64,000 nucleotides of DNA, taken from Berberis thunbergii. Taxonomy: Eukaryota; Streptophyta; Magnoliopsida; Ranunculales; Berberidaceae. Position 1 is the first letter of the stretch. Each line of letters begins with the position of its first letter. A program made the translations under genes and the position numbers. Below the pieces are notes generated by a model. It was not told the DNA's origin, ran no database searches, and was given only the letters and a program-made list of their open reading frames with translations. Where the stretch lies: positions 62,001 through 126,000 of the forward strand of contig QNQO01001864.1 of assembly GCA_003290165.1 (NCBI GenBank). Reading direction: 5' to 3'. This document shows, in pieces, positions 11,280 through 22,692 of the stretch.

Positions 11280-12475
11280 GAAGAATCAATTACTGGGACA
11301 AGTGCATTTTGACTATCAACCTACACAAATCCTACAAGATTCATCATTTCTTCTGGGATTTCTCCGGATAGGTTATTACTTGAAAGGTCGATACTGTTGA
11401 CTAACTTAATATCATAATGGTATTCAAGTTCCAACCCCTTTATACAACCACAACGTTCTCTTCAAAACCATGAGTGATGATACCATAATCCAACGCATCA
11501 TTGCTTTCCATGAGAGACATCATTGTAATATTAATGAGGCATCTTGGAACGATTCCTTGCAAATTATTATGAGCAAGGTCTAGGAATTGAAAGTTTGTAA
11601 TTTGGCATAGTTGAGAATAAATGTTCCCAATAAACTCATTTGAGTATAAGCGAAGAACTCTCAAGTGTGCTAGGTTTTCATCATTCCCTGGTGGAATCTC
11701 ACTGGAAAGCAGTTTTTTGATGAAGAAGGTAATACTCCAGAAAAGTATTGCCCTTGAAATGTAATGATTGCAGGTCGCCCATACACGTAACCTATCAAAT
11801 TCGGGATTTCCCCTGAAAAAATTATTCTTCTTCAAGCTCAAAAACTTTACACCTCACCAATAATTCAAACAATCCAGAACTAATCCTAATAATTGGTTTT
11901 CTAATAGATCAAGAACAGATAGAGAATTTTGGGTGCTTGACACAATTCATAAAAGATTTGAAAGAATTTCAGGAGTTGTTGGACAGAGTCAAATCTTCTA
12001 TCTAGAAAATATTTGTAATATTGAGCCCTCAAGGAGATTGGAACTAAAATCAATAAAGTGTGAATGTTAGTAATGATAGGGATAAAGTCTTGGAAGTTTT
12101 CGATAAATATGTTTGAAAGAAAGATTCATATTTCCCATATTGAAAGAAACATCAAAACTAGCTGGGGGTTGTATAATTGATTAAATTATCAAATATGTCC
12201 AGCTACGATATGTTCTTTTGCATTCGAAGCCACAAAGAAAATTGTGGGCCTAACAGACAAAAGCGAAAATCAATAGTCTCGAGTTGAAAATGTGGAGTCC
12301 AATTAAAATTCAAATTGAAACTCAATGCGTTATAAGATGTGTAGGTAACGTAATTTAGAAAGATGAGATAAATGAGTTTTAAAGATGACTCCCTCTAAAG
12401 AGTTTGATAAAAAAAACCAACACGACAAGCTCAATAAGTTGTCCCATACTTGTTGTTCAAGGATGAAAACATATG
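11280..12475 (-). pseudogene. LRR receptor-like protein pseudogene, fragment 1
   Basis: On the minus strand the frame at 11440-11841 carries plant extracellular LRR units such as HLRVLRLYSNEFIGNI and FLDLAHNNLQGIVPRCL. It is followed downstream (11300-11440) by the segment corresponding to the DLSSNNLSGEIP repeat, out of frame. The stretch 11842-12475 is colinear with 56870-57360 of the pseudogene at 55843-58841 but full of stops. The signal peptide, LRRNT domain and transmembrane tail are absent. Family members (Cf/EIX type) are cell-surface immune receptors without kinase. This copy is broken and lost its 5' half. Confidence 0.75.
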
Positions 12476-12559
12476 TGTGGCTACAATGAAATAAGTTTTT
12501 GTATTCTTAGTGTTCCAGTTCTGAACTTTCTATTGAGTGTTTATTTGATTTCTCTTCAA

Positions 12560-13620
12560 ATTGTGAGTGGACTTTGCAAAGTGTTGTAGTGGGTATAATA
12601 CATGTAATTTGTTTACTTGTTACTATGCAAGATTAGTAAATTTAGAGTTGTGGTCTCTGAATTTTACTCCACAATTGGTATCAAAGCCTAGGTATACAAC
12701 ATGTCAACCCAATAGCCATAAGGGAGATACTGGTCGAAGAGTTACCCGCCCAAAGGTCTGATGTGTGAGGGAGAGACTGTTGGATTTATCCCACATCAGT
12801 TGTTGAAGGGGTTGGTGGTTACTTTATCAGTGTGAGGGAAATCCTCATTTCATGATCTAGCTTTTGGGGTTGAAAGAGGCACGAGACCACCAAAAAATGT
12901 TATCAGAGCAAGATTGTTGGGTACTAATATTTTGGGGCTTCGCTAAAGGGTGAGGAGGAAGTGCTTTACACCAACAAAAGCATAGGCATCTTAAAGCCGC
13001 ATACCGGTAGTGGATCTAAAAAGGATAATGACAAGGCGAAAATTCATCAAGGAGAATGGGGCTCTCATCCAGTGGAAGCTTCAAAAAAATCACAATAACA
13101 GGAAAATATTTTAGGGGAAACGCTAAAACTATGGAAAGAATGAACACATAACAAAAAATTGTTGGTTCAACAAAGGTTCACTGAAAGCAATGCTGCTACT
13201 TCCAATTCGAAAGAGGAAAGTGAAGATGATTGGGATGTTGAAGCGTTTTTTACCATGGAAAATGAAGAGTTTGCTCTCACCATAACAACACCTGAGCAGA
13301 TTGATTATGAGAATGATTGGATTGTTGATTTAGGTTGCTGAAATCATCATATGATTAGTGATAAACTGAAGATGGGGGGGGGAGCAAATTGCTCAAATTC
13401 GATTGAGTTCAGATGAAACTGAAGATGCATGCGGTGGCGTTGATCTCGAACAAGGAATAACTCAAAATCCTTGGCAAATTGGTGAATATCGACAACCAGA
13501 TGAAGAAGGTGGACCTAGTGAAGCAGAACTATGAACTCCAAACCTCAGAAGGTCAACAAAATTTGAAAGCCAAATCCCAAATACGCCAACGCACACTATC
13601 GTCACATTTCATCTAAAGCC
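12560..13620 (+). pseudogene. Decayed Ty1/copia retrotransposon remnant
   Basis: Traces in order are a primer-site-like TTGGTATCAAAGCC at 12675, an LTR-like TGTTGGATTTATCCCACATC near 12779, a second site ATGTTATCAGAGCAAGATTG at 12898, and a gag-pol frame at 13159-13341. That frame ends in [11 protein letters not shown], stop, NHHMISD, which matches the copia protease region normally reading W-x-x-DSGCSNHM. Next comes an Asp/Glu-rich tract and TPNLRRSTKFESQIP, typical of the spacer before copia reverse transcriptase. Reverse transcriptase, RNase H and integrase core are missing. Internal deletion and stops make it non-functional. Confidence 0.65.
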
Positions 13621-14734
13621 CAACCCAATAGTAAAGAAATAGAAAACCCAATAGTGAGGAAATAAAAATTGGTCGTGGGAGTTTCTCACAAGCAACAAAG
13701 ATTCTTTATCTCACAAACCTAAAGGCAACATACAATTATCTCCACGATTATCTCTTATGGATCATTGACTGCAACAGCACTACGAAGAGGCAATCCTCCT
13801 CCTTTTAATCTACAAATAAAGACGTCAAATTGGTGGGTCTCCCCCTTTCTTTTATCTCTATTTCAATTGATTTTTCTTATAATTTCTATTTTCATTTGTT
13901 ATTCGCCATCAATATCTCGTTTTCAGTCAATAAGGGGGTTAGGGGATTTTAATTTGTTGTTAAGGTTTTCTGCTTGAGGGATTTATTTATTTATTTAGTT
14001 CAAGGGCTTTAATCGTAGTTTCTTTGATTTTGATAGAGAATATGAACCCTTTCATTGATTTTGAAGTTTATAAGTATGTAAATCCTTGTGATTTTTCTCT
14101 GTATACATGTTGTTTGTTATACAAATCTTTTTGTCTCTCTTTGTCTAAAGCACCATGAACGAAATCAATGGTGCTCAGCACTCAACTCAAGAGTCTTTCT
14201 TATTCTCCCTCAACAAATCGAACTCAGTTCACGCAATCCTCTCTCAGAATTCCATCACATCCGACTATACTCTCCACAACCCCTTTTGACAATCACCCCT
14301 CCAAAGAAAAGGGCAACGTTTCAGAATGCTCGTACTTTTTTAAAATAGCTGCGGTATATATATGAAGTGATATTGTTATATTATGAACTTCTTTAAGACA
14401 TGCTTAATGTGATATTATTGAGTTCTTTATGGTAGAATTTGAATTTGACTAGATTTTAACAAAAAAAAAGATCTCATTCTTATCCAAAAGATAAATTATT
14501 ATGACTTTTGTAATATGGCACTAAACATGACCTGTAAATTCAAAACAAGCAACCTCAGAATTAAAGCGAAGCGTGTATGTTCATAACCTTGTCTTTCAAT
14601 TTGTTATATTAGTCACCTATTGTGAAGTCGTTTATATTCGTAACTTAGTCTCTTATAATATTCATTAGATTAGAATAATTTAGGGTTAGACTTGAAAAAA
14701 CAACAATTAGTTTTCTTCATAATTTAGTTTCTAA
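13621..14734. other. Intergenic, no supported gene
   Basis: Short plus-strand frames (13765-13977, 14088-14348, 14168-14365) have no recognisable domain. The frame from 14168 starts MVLSTQLKSLSYSPS, Ser/Thr-rich like an organelle transit peptide, and could be a stray first-exon piece, but no donor or second exon is convincing. The rest is AT-rich. Confidence 0.4.
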
Positions 14735-14930
14735 TGCAGTCGTTTTTCGCTCCTTGCTATGACCTGTTCTCGCTAACCTGTTTGACTTGCACAAGTAGCA
14801 CACGTGAGCCACAAACCACCGTGGGGGTAGCCGATGACACTTCGATGCTAAAGTAAGACAAGGATCTGAGGAAGGTGTAATGTTGTAACAGGGAATTTGT
14901 AGCGTACATTAGCTTACCAACCTCATGTCT

Positions 14931-14940
14931 TATTTATAGT
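14931..14940 (-). promoter_or_regulatory. TATA box in Tat LTR
   Basis: The minus strand reads ACTATAAATA followed by GACATGAGG. The position inside the LTR, upstream of the presumed R-U5, fits the element's own promoter. Confidence 0.5.
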
Positions 14941-15041
14941 GCAAGGAGTTCTGGTTTAACCATGCCATCGTAGGCGTAGTTTAGGGAGGAGATCTTTGTT
15001 GAGATCCCTCTCTAATTAAAAGTCATGTTGTAGGAGGGAAG

Positions 15042-15306
15042 TGTAACACCCTGTGTGGGCGGACTCTGAGGCTGACAGCTCCATGTGTGGGCGGGCTCAA
15101 AGGCTGGCAAGCTACCATGTGTGGGCGACCTCTGATGCTAACATGCTACTAGAGGGTTATAGTCCCACATCGTCTGGGTGAGGAAGGATATGTGCTATAT
15201 ATGTACGAGTTTGGATCTACATGACACAACACGTTTTAAAGTCGTGCAGGTAGTTAGGTTTGGCCCAAATCGGACAATATTGTATCATGTGGATCGAGTT
15301 GTGACA
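15042..15306 (+). repeat. 5' LTR of TRIM (three 33-bp units)
   Basis: The first 100 bp consist of about three tandem units of 32-34 bp around CATGTGTGGGCGGGCTC. The second half (CCCACATCGTCTGGGTGAGG to GTTGTGACA) is unique and matches the other LTR. Confidence 0.85.
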
Positions 15307-15309
15307 GAA

Positions 15310-15321
15310 TGGTATCAGAGC
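15310..15321 (+). other. Primer-binding site of TRIM
   Basis: TGGTATCAGAGC, complementary to initiator methionine tRNA, lies 3 nt after the LTR edge. Confidence 0.85.
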
Positions 15322-15373
15322 CTGACTCAGTCAGAAGTATGCCAACGAAGACATTGGGCCTTAAGGGGTGGAT

Positions 15374-15672
15374 TGTAAGACCCTGTGTGGGCGGGCTCTG
15401 AGGCTGACAGACTACCATGTGTTGGCGGACTCTGAGGCTGGCAACTCCATGTGTAGGCAAGCTCAGAGGCTAACAAACTACCATGTGTAGATGGACTAAG
15501 AGGCTAGCAGGCTACTAAGGGGTTATAGTCCCACATCGCCTAGGTGAGAAAATGATATGTGTTAATATGTACGAGTTTGGATCTACATGACACAACGCGT
15601 TTTAAAGCTGTACCGGTAGTTAGGTTGGGCTCAGAGCGAACAATATTGTATCATGTGGATCGGGTTGTGACA
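15374..15672 (+). repeat. 3' LTR of TRIM (four 33-bp units)
   Basis: Same family as 15042-15306 but with about four of the GTGTGGGCGGRCTCTGAGGC units. The 34-bp length difference between the LTRs equals one unit, so repeat gain or loss after insertion explains it. Confidence 0.85.
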
Positions 15673-15780
15673 AGAAGTTTCCTGTTAACTTCGTGCTATT
15701 GGATACGCGGAAGATAGTTCCCAATCCGAGAACATTCCTTATTAGAGAGTTTCCCTGTGTGGAAGATACTTTGGTGTTTG

Positions 15781-17913
15781 TGTCACGCCCCGATTTTTCG
15801 ATCAGATTTTTTGAAGAAAACGAAAAATCCCAAAATCCACGGAGGATTATCTATTTTCCCCAAAATTTTGGACATGAATTGTCATTCATGAAAAGTAACA
15901 GTTGGCATCTACGAGAAATAATCAAATGCACAATTTACCAAACTAGAGGGAAATAAAACAACTGATCTAAAAAGTCCATCAAAAGGAAGGAAAATATATT
16001 AAATCTCGTAGAACCAACTCTAACAAGTTCAACTAATCACGGATGTACCTTTCCCATTAAATAATAAATAAAACTCCAAGTTATATTACCAAAGATTAAA
16101 CTGTCACCTACAAACCAAATGACCTAAACTCTCGAATAACGTGCAACTCCCAACAATGCTCGTCACGTACAAAATGAACTGCTCTAAGCCGCCTGAAATT
16201 ACTAAATCCTGAAACAAGCTAGTTGGGTACATTCCCAAATGAATGTACCCAAGAAGCCAAAGCACACTTGGGTCAGCAATTAAGTTGGTGTGAAATTCGT
16301 CGTCCTCAAAAAAATCAATAAGAACAAATAACATGGTATGACAAGAAAATACAATACGATATAATAACAAAATAGGTAGTTCCTCTACGAGGCGAATGTA
16401 TAAAGCTAATTACAATTCAAAAAATTTAGTTCCTCAACGAGGCCATCATGTCATCCTAATAAGTAAATACGCATTTACCGGTACTTACTCTGTAGATGTG
16501 GACTATGAAAAGTTTGACCTGCAGAAATATTAGTGGACTTGTCATCCTGCATGGGTAGGGTTATAAACAATATAGATTTAATTTATTAATCAAAACGATT
16601 ATCTTCGTTCATTATTTGACTGAAGCATATTATTCATTTTTAACGGATTGATCACTTAGACGATACCACATTCGCACCACCTCCGTGCCGGACATACATG
16701 CCTGTATGTGTCTCTCATATAAAGGAAGACTTCTCCGTCATCTACGCCCAAGTGGGGATACATCACATACAGGCATGCATCTCCGAATACTCCTAACTAG
16801 ATGAGTAAAAAAAAGCCACTCTTGGGCTATATATCAATGTGCATGAAGTCACGTCACATTTTTACGGATAAATATCAAAGCCCATCTTAGGCGTTAAAAT
16901 TCACCTCATTTCTGCAAGACTAACCCGAAGGTTATTTTAGTTTCTCTATAAGAAATGCGCGCCCCACCTCCGCAAGATAACCCGCAGGTTATTTAGTTTC
17001 TCTATAAGAGAGAGAAAATAATAAACAATAGAGGTGTGATAGTTCTAAGTTACACAATTCCAGGTTTATTAATATCATTTATATCTGATATTTCAGTTTT
17101 CCTTCCCAATGACATTTTGTCATTCATAAGTAAATCTACCCATTCTTTTAGGGTACACCACATACTCACAATTCATCAATCATATGGACATGTCATATAA
17201 GATATAGAATACATTCATGCTTTCCATCATCCTTGTAATTCTAAGGAAATCTACCCATTCACGCTTTCCATCATCCTTGTCACAAAAGTCATTTTCATTT
17301 CTATTTTACTTGGTCGTCCTTTAGTGACAAGGGTCAAAAGTCACTTTACATTGCCCTTGCATTGCTTAACAACAACTCCATTCCCATACATTATTATTAT
17401 AATTAGTTTAGTTATAAGGATGTGTAAAATTAGGATGGAGTACAATTGTCAGAATAGACATTTGACATAAAGAAACTGCATAACGAAGTAAAATCAGAAA
17501 CTGCATAACGAAGTAAAATCAGAAACTGCATAACAAATGAAAACACGATTTCACCCCCTACATGTCAAATCAGAAATTGCATAACAAAGAAAAATCAATA
17601 AAGAGAACCTATATAGACAAGGGAAGACGACTCACCTTTTTATTTTTTCCTTTTATTTAATTTTTCTTTTCTTTCTCCCTTTTTCTCTTTCTCTTGTTCT
17701 TCTTCCTCCTTTTTTTCTACAGATTTTCCATGTGGCTGAGAAGAACCAAATATCTCTATTTAACCAACCTAAAGACAAAACCCTACGAGGTTAGGGTTTG
17801 CAAAAGATTATAGTGACACCCCCTTATTTATTTAGTTATTATATAACCCAACCTCAAATTTAATAAATCCAAAAATAAATAAATTATAATGTGCATTAAT
17901 TAGGGTCGTCACA
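15781..17913 (-). repeat. 3' LTR of chromovirus copy 2 (2133 bp)
   Basis: TGTCACGCCCCGATTTTTCG at the left edge and GGGTCGTCACA at the right edge. It shares most blocks with 22693-25041 but lacks about 216 bp, mainly in the region corresponding to 24125-24440. Confidence 0.9.
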
Positions 17914-17948
17914 TTATACACACCTTAAAATGAATCTCATCCCGAGAT

Positions 17949-20916
17949 TCACTGGATAAACAGCTCCGGGTGCAATTGTTTCACCTTGTCCTCTAGCTCC
18001 CAAGTTAAATCATTCTCCTTCTCACTCCACTGAACTTTCACCAAATTCACTATCCTTTTATGGAGTTGTTTCACATCACGATCCACAATCTTGATCGGTC
18101 GTACTACTTGGGTGAAGTCGTCATTAATCTCAATTTATGTAGGTTGAATGATGTGAGCCTGATCCGTCACACACTTTTTCAGCATGAAAATGTGAAACAC
18201 ATCATGAACAGTTGATAAGCTCGGTGGGAAGACGAGTCTATAGGCTAAACTCCCTACTCGAGCAATGATCTCAAATGGTCCCACAAATCTAGGACTTAAC
18301 TTCCCTTTCTTACCGAACCTCAATACGCCGCTCATAGGTGAAACCTTGATAAAGACAAGGTTCCCCAACCTGAAATTCTACCCCCTTACACTTCGGTCAG
18401 CGTAACTCTTTTGTCGGCTATGAGCAGTTTTGATCCGCTCTCTAATAATATGCACCTTCTCCAATGTCTCCTAGACCATCTTTGGCCCCAACAAGACTAT
18501 GTCACCAACCTCCGCCCAACAGGATGGTGATCGACATGGTCTCCCATATAAAGCCTCAAACAGGGTCATGCCAATACTAGAATGGTAACTGTTGTTATAA
18601 GCAAACTCGATGAGAGGTAAATAATCCTCCCAATTACCACCAAAATCGAGCACTCATGCCCGAAGCATATCCTGTAGAACCTGATTCACCCGCTCCGTCT
18701 GACCATCAGTTTGAGGATGATAAGCTGTACTCAAATCTAGTCTTGTCCCCATGGCTCGCTGAAAACTCAGCTGCAAACAAGGGATCTCTGTCAGACACAA
18801 TGGACACTGGTACTCCGTGAAGTCTAACTACCTCACGGATGTATAGTTTGGCTAACTGTTTGGTAGTGCGGTGCACACCAACCGGAACAAAATGCGTGGA
18901 CTTAGTCAAATGGTCAACTATAACCCAAATTGACTCGTTACCTCGTCGGGTCCTCGATAAACCATCTACAAAGTCCATAGAAATATGCTCCCATTTTCAG
19001 ATAGGTATTTCTAATGGCTGCAACAAACTTGAGGGTCGTTGATGCTTAACTTTCACTTGTTGACAAGTGAAACACCGTGATACATAATTTCCCACATTTT
19101 TCTTCATAACATCCCACCTGAAAGTTTGCTTCAGATCATGATACATTTTTGTGCCTCTCGGGTTAATGGTAAAACGTTACTTATGAGCCTCATCCATAAT
19201 TTCTTTCTTAAATCCCTCAATCTTGGGCACACAAAGTCTCCCGTGAAATCTCAAACCACCATCAGACTCAACTAACCACTCTGTTGGACAATCATCTGGA
19301 TTATCAATTACTAAGTCTTCTAATTTGCTCATCAAACGAGAATCCTTATGTTGCTCCTTTAAAACCATGCTGATAAAAAAAGGTCGAACAGATAAACTAC
19401 CAACATATGCTATGTTAGTTCCTTGGACGAGTTGAACATCACAAGAAGAAATAGTCTCAAGAGACTTCCATTCCTCCACCATGAGTAAAGCCATAACAGT
19501 GTGTTGCCGACTAAGAGCATCAACTACCACATTTCCCTTACCTAGGTGGTAAAGGATATGAAAATCATAACTACTAATGAACTCCACCCATCTTTGTTGT
19601 CTCATATTTAACTCTTTCTGCGAAAACAAATACTTGAGACTCTTGTGATCCGTGAACAACTCAAAATGCTCTCCATAAAGGTAGTGTCGCCACATCTTCA
19701 AGGCAAACACAACTGCCGCTAATTTCAATTCATGGGTAGGATATCGTCTCTCATGAGGATTCAATTGTCTTGAGGCATACGACACAACCTTTTGATTCTG
19801 CATCAGTACACGACCCAGACCTGTGCCACTAGCATTAGTGAAGACCACCAACTTCCCTCCTTACATTGGAATAGTCAGAAATAAACTCCTGAAAATCATT
19901 TTCACACTCATTGGTCCAAATAAACTGAACATTCTTGAGGGTCAACTCAGTCAAAGGGGCAGCAATAAGAGAAAACTTCTTAATAAATCTTCTATAATAA
20001 CCAGCTAACCCTAAGAAGCTTCTCACCTCCGTTGCATTAGTAGGGTGTTTCCAATCCCTCACTACTTTCACCTTCTCTGAATCTACTACTATACCCTGAC
20101 TAGAAACAACATGCCCTAAGAATTTAACATTTTTCTCCCAAAAATGGCACTTGCTAAATTTCGCGTACAATTTCTGATCTTTCAAGGTCTGCAACACTAT
20201 CCTGAGATGCTCTCTATGCTCTGCTTCACTACGGGAGTAAACCAAAATGTCATCGATAAATAATGACGAATTTGTCCAAGTATGGTCGAAAGATCTGATT
20301 CATCAGGTCCATGAAAAAGGCTGGAGCATTTGTCAAACCAAAAGGCATGACGGGAAACTCATACAATCCATATCTCATACGGAAAGCTGTGAGAGGAATA
20401 CTATCTTCTTCAACACCCATATGATGATATGCAGTTCTCAAGTCAAACTGAGAAAACACCACTGCTCCCCTCAACTGATCAAGAAGATCATCAATTCGAG
20501 GCAACTGGTACTTGTTCTTGATAGTTATCTTGTTCAGCACCCTATAGTCAATACACATCCTCAAGGTTCCATCCTTATTCGAAATGAAAATTGTGGATGC
20601 TCCCCACAGAGAATTACTAGGACGTATGAACCTGATTCATACACACCTCAAAAGGATTACACATATATACATTAACATGAGTAAACATGTCAATAAGTAT
20701 ATTCGAATAAAACAAAGCAAAAACACTAAAATTACCTATTTTGCAATATCTCATTTAACTGGACTTTCATCTCGTTCAACTCCTTCGGTGCCATTCGATA
20801 CGCCGCCTTAGAGATAGGAGCAGTTCCAGGTACTAAATCGATTCAAAACTCAACTTTTTGCCTAGGTGGCAAGCCAGGAATTTCCTGAAATACATCCTCG
20901 TAATCTCTTACCACTT
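17949..20916 (-). pseudogene. Broken pol: reverse transcriptase, RNase H, integrase, chromodomain tail
   Basis: In coding order: a reverse transcriptase core near 20640-19960 ([20 protein letters not shown]); RNase H near 19851-19490 ([16 protein letters not shown], with Asn where the family has its first catalytic Asp); an integrase zinc finger ending CFTCQQVKVKHQ near 19070; an integrase core with WVIVDHLTKS and VSIVSDRDPLF (18978-18471); an integrase C-terminal region (18368-18135); and a chromodomain-like tail with LVKVQWSEKENDLTWELED, stop at 17949. A frameshift falls exactly at the catalytic FIDD motif of reverse transcriptase (about 20246), and further stops separate the domains. Pol is therefore inactive. 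Confidence 0.88.
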
Positions 20917-22557
20917 CTACATCTCGGATTTCTCTCTCCAACCTCCCCACCGAGTAAAGAAAATAGACATCACTGACTCTTCACAATTTCCATAAATGTG
21001 AGAAACAGGAGGCATGGCTGGAGCATGAACGGAAATTATCTTCTTTGCACAATCCAGTGTGACTAGGTTCTTACACAACCAATCCATTCCCAAAATCACA
21101 TCAAAACCCTCAAAGTCAAGCACAATCAAGTCGACGAGAAACACTTTGTCGATGAAGGAAATCTTAATTTTTTACATAATTCGTTTAATGTTGCTAAGCC
21201 TCCTAAAGGGGTGGTAACACATAATGGTATAGCAAGTGACAAAGTTTTCAACATTTTTCGATTAACCAAATGTCGAGATAAGAAAGAATATGATGGACCA
21301 GTATCAAATAAAACCTTCATATTAGAGATAGGAAAATCAGGAGTACCTTGAAAGTTTTCCTGATCTGGTAGGGCGGCAAATACACACCCTTGGGTAGGTT
21401 GCCCTTGCCTATTTTGGGGCGTGTTCCTATCATTAGGGCAATCTCGCATCCAATGGTCTAGTTGCCCACAAGTGAAGCAGGTCACTACATGTCCCCCTGA
21501 TGCTGTTTGGATAGTGTGGTTCCGCTGAACCTGATAACCTTGTCTCTGGTTACCCTGATGATGAAATTAGTTCCCATTCTGCCCCTGATGCTGATTACCA
21601 TCCTGTTTTTAGGAATGATTCTATCCCTGTCTCTAGAACTGATTTCCACCCAGGCGGTGGAACTGGTTTCCTCCCTGCTGTTGGTTCTGGTAACCACATT
21701 GAGATCTCTAGTTCTGAAACTGTTGACCCATTTGCCCTTGATCATAAGGGCGAAAATGGCTACGGTCACTACGATAATCACGCGACGCACCCTGGTGACG
21801 AGTGTTTCCTGACGCCTCGCCCAACTTCTTCTTGTCTTTCTCCCTATTCTCATGATACAACTTGTTTTGTTCCTCATACTTCAATGCCAAATCCAAAACT
21901 CTGTCAAAACTCTCCCTATCGGCGGTGAGAAGAGCCCTCGATAGGTAGTGATGCAAACCCCCAATAAATTTAACATTTTTCTTTTATGGTGTGTCCACCA
22001 AATAAGGAGAATAACGCGACAACTCATTAAACTTCGTGACATACTGCTCCACAGTCATATTCCCAGTCTGCTTCAACATATTAAATTTTGCAGCCCATTG
22101 CACCTTAATTGCATTAGGCACAAATCTACTCTCAAACCGATCCTTGAAGTAGTCCCATGTCATAATAGCAATATCAATGGAGGGTAGTAAAGCCTCCCAC
22201 CAGTAACTGGCAGCACCATCCAGATGATGTGCAGCGAACTCCTGTTTTTGGACTTCAGTAAGTCGCATCCTCCTTAAAACAGTCTCACAGCTTTGGACCC
22301 AGGCATCTGCATCTATCGGATTATCTCCGGAGAACCTCTTACCACCCAATGTCCCAAACTCCTTAACCCTTCTAGCAAAAGGGTCACCCTGATTACTATT
22401 CTGTTGCAATCCTTGTAGCAACTGCATCATCGTAGCCTGACTCAACTAGATCGTATTCTCACTATGACCATTTCAATTTCCATCTACATTTGGAATAACA
22501 TTTTCACTGATACACTACCGTTCCCATTTGGTTCTGACGAGTATGTCTTCCAGTCAT
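20917..22557 (-). pseudogene. Broken gag-protease of chromovirus copy 2
   Basis: The ATG at 22557 aligns with the start of the intact frame at 1413, but a base is lost within the first codons. The gag core is at 22445-21984 (ASYWWEALLPSIDIAIMTW), continuing at 21956-21708. The CCHC knuckle CFTCGQLDHWMRDC is near 21480-21440, followed by the protease VLFDTGPSYSFLS near 21310, where the usual DTGA is DTGP. The FDVILGMDWL segment of the protease is near 21090. Stops at 21707 and near 21126 and shifts at 21960 and 22530 break the frame. Confidence 0.85.
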
Positions 22558-22677
22558 ATCCTTCACGTATAAATGAAAATGATTAGACATTCCATAAGAT
22601 CAACAAAGTACTTTACTGCTTACCCATAACCACATTCCGAGGATCCCCTAGACTCTCCCTAGCCTAGGGTAAACTGT

Positions 22678-22689
22678 GCTCTTATACCA
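22678..22689 (-). other. Primer-binding site of chromovirus copy 2
   Basis: The minus strand reads TGGTATAAGAGC, one mismatch from the TGGTATCAGAGC of copy 1, three bases from the LTR. Confidence 0.8.
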
Positions 22690-22692
22690 ACC

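Larger units (their letters stand above)
15042..15672 (+). mobile_element. TRIM (miniature LTR retrotransposon), complete, 631 bp
   Basis: Two direct repeats, 15042-15306 (265 bp) and 15374-15672 (299 bp), both begin TGTAASACCCTGTGTGGGCGG and end GTTGTGACA. They enclose only 67 bp. That interior opens with a primer site TGGTATCAGAGC and ends in a purine stretch AAGGGGTGGA directly before the second LTR. There is no coding capacity, so reverse transcriptase must come from another element. The flanks GGAAG (15037-15041) and AGAAG (15673-15677) are a 5-bp TSD with one mismatch. It sits inside the Tat LTR. Confidence 0.85.

Noticed and set aside
12898..12920. Second primer site (ATGTTATCAGAGCAAG) as proof of a complete copia element
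   Set aside because: No matching LTR pair can be found around it, and polymerase domains are missing. It was treated as a remnant.
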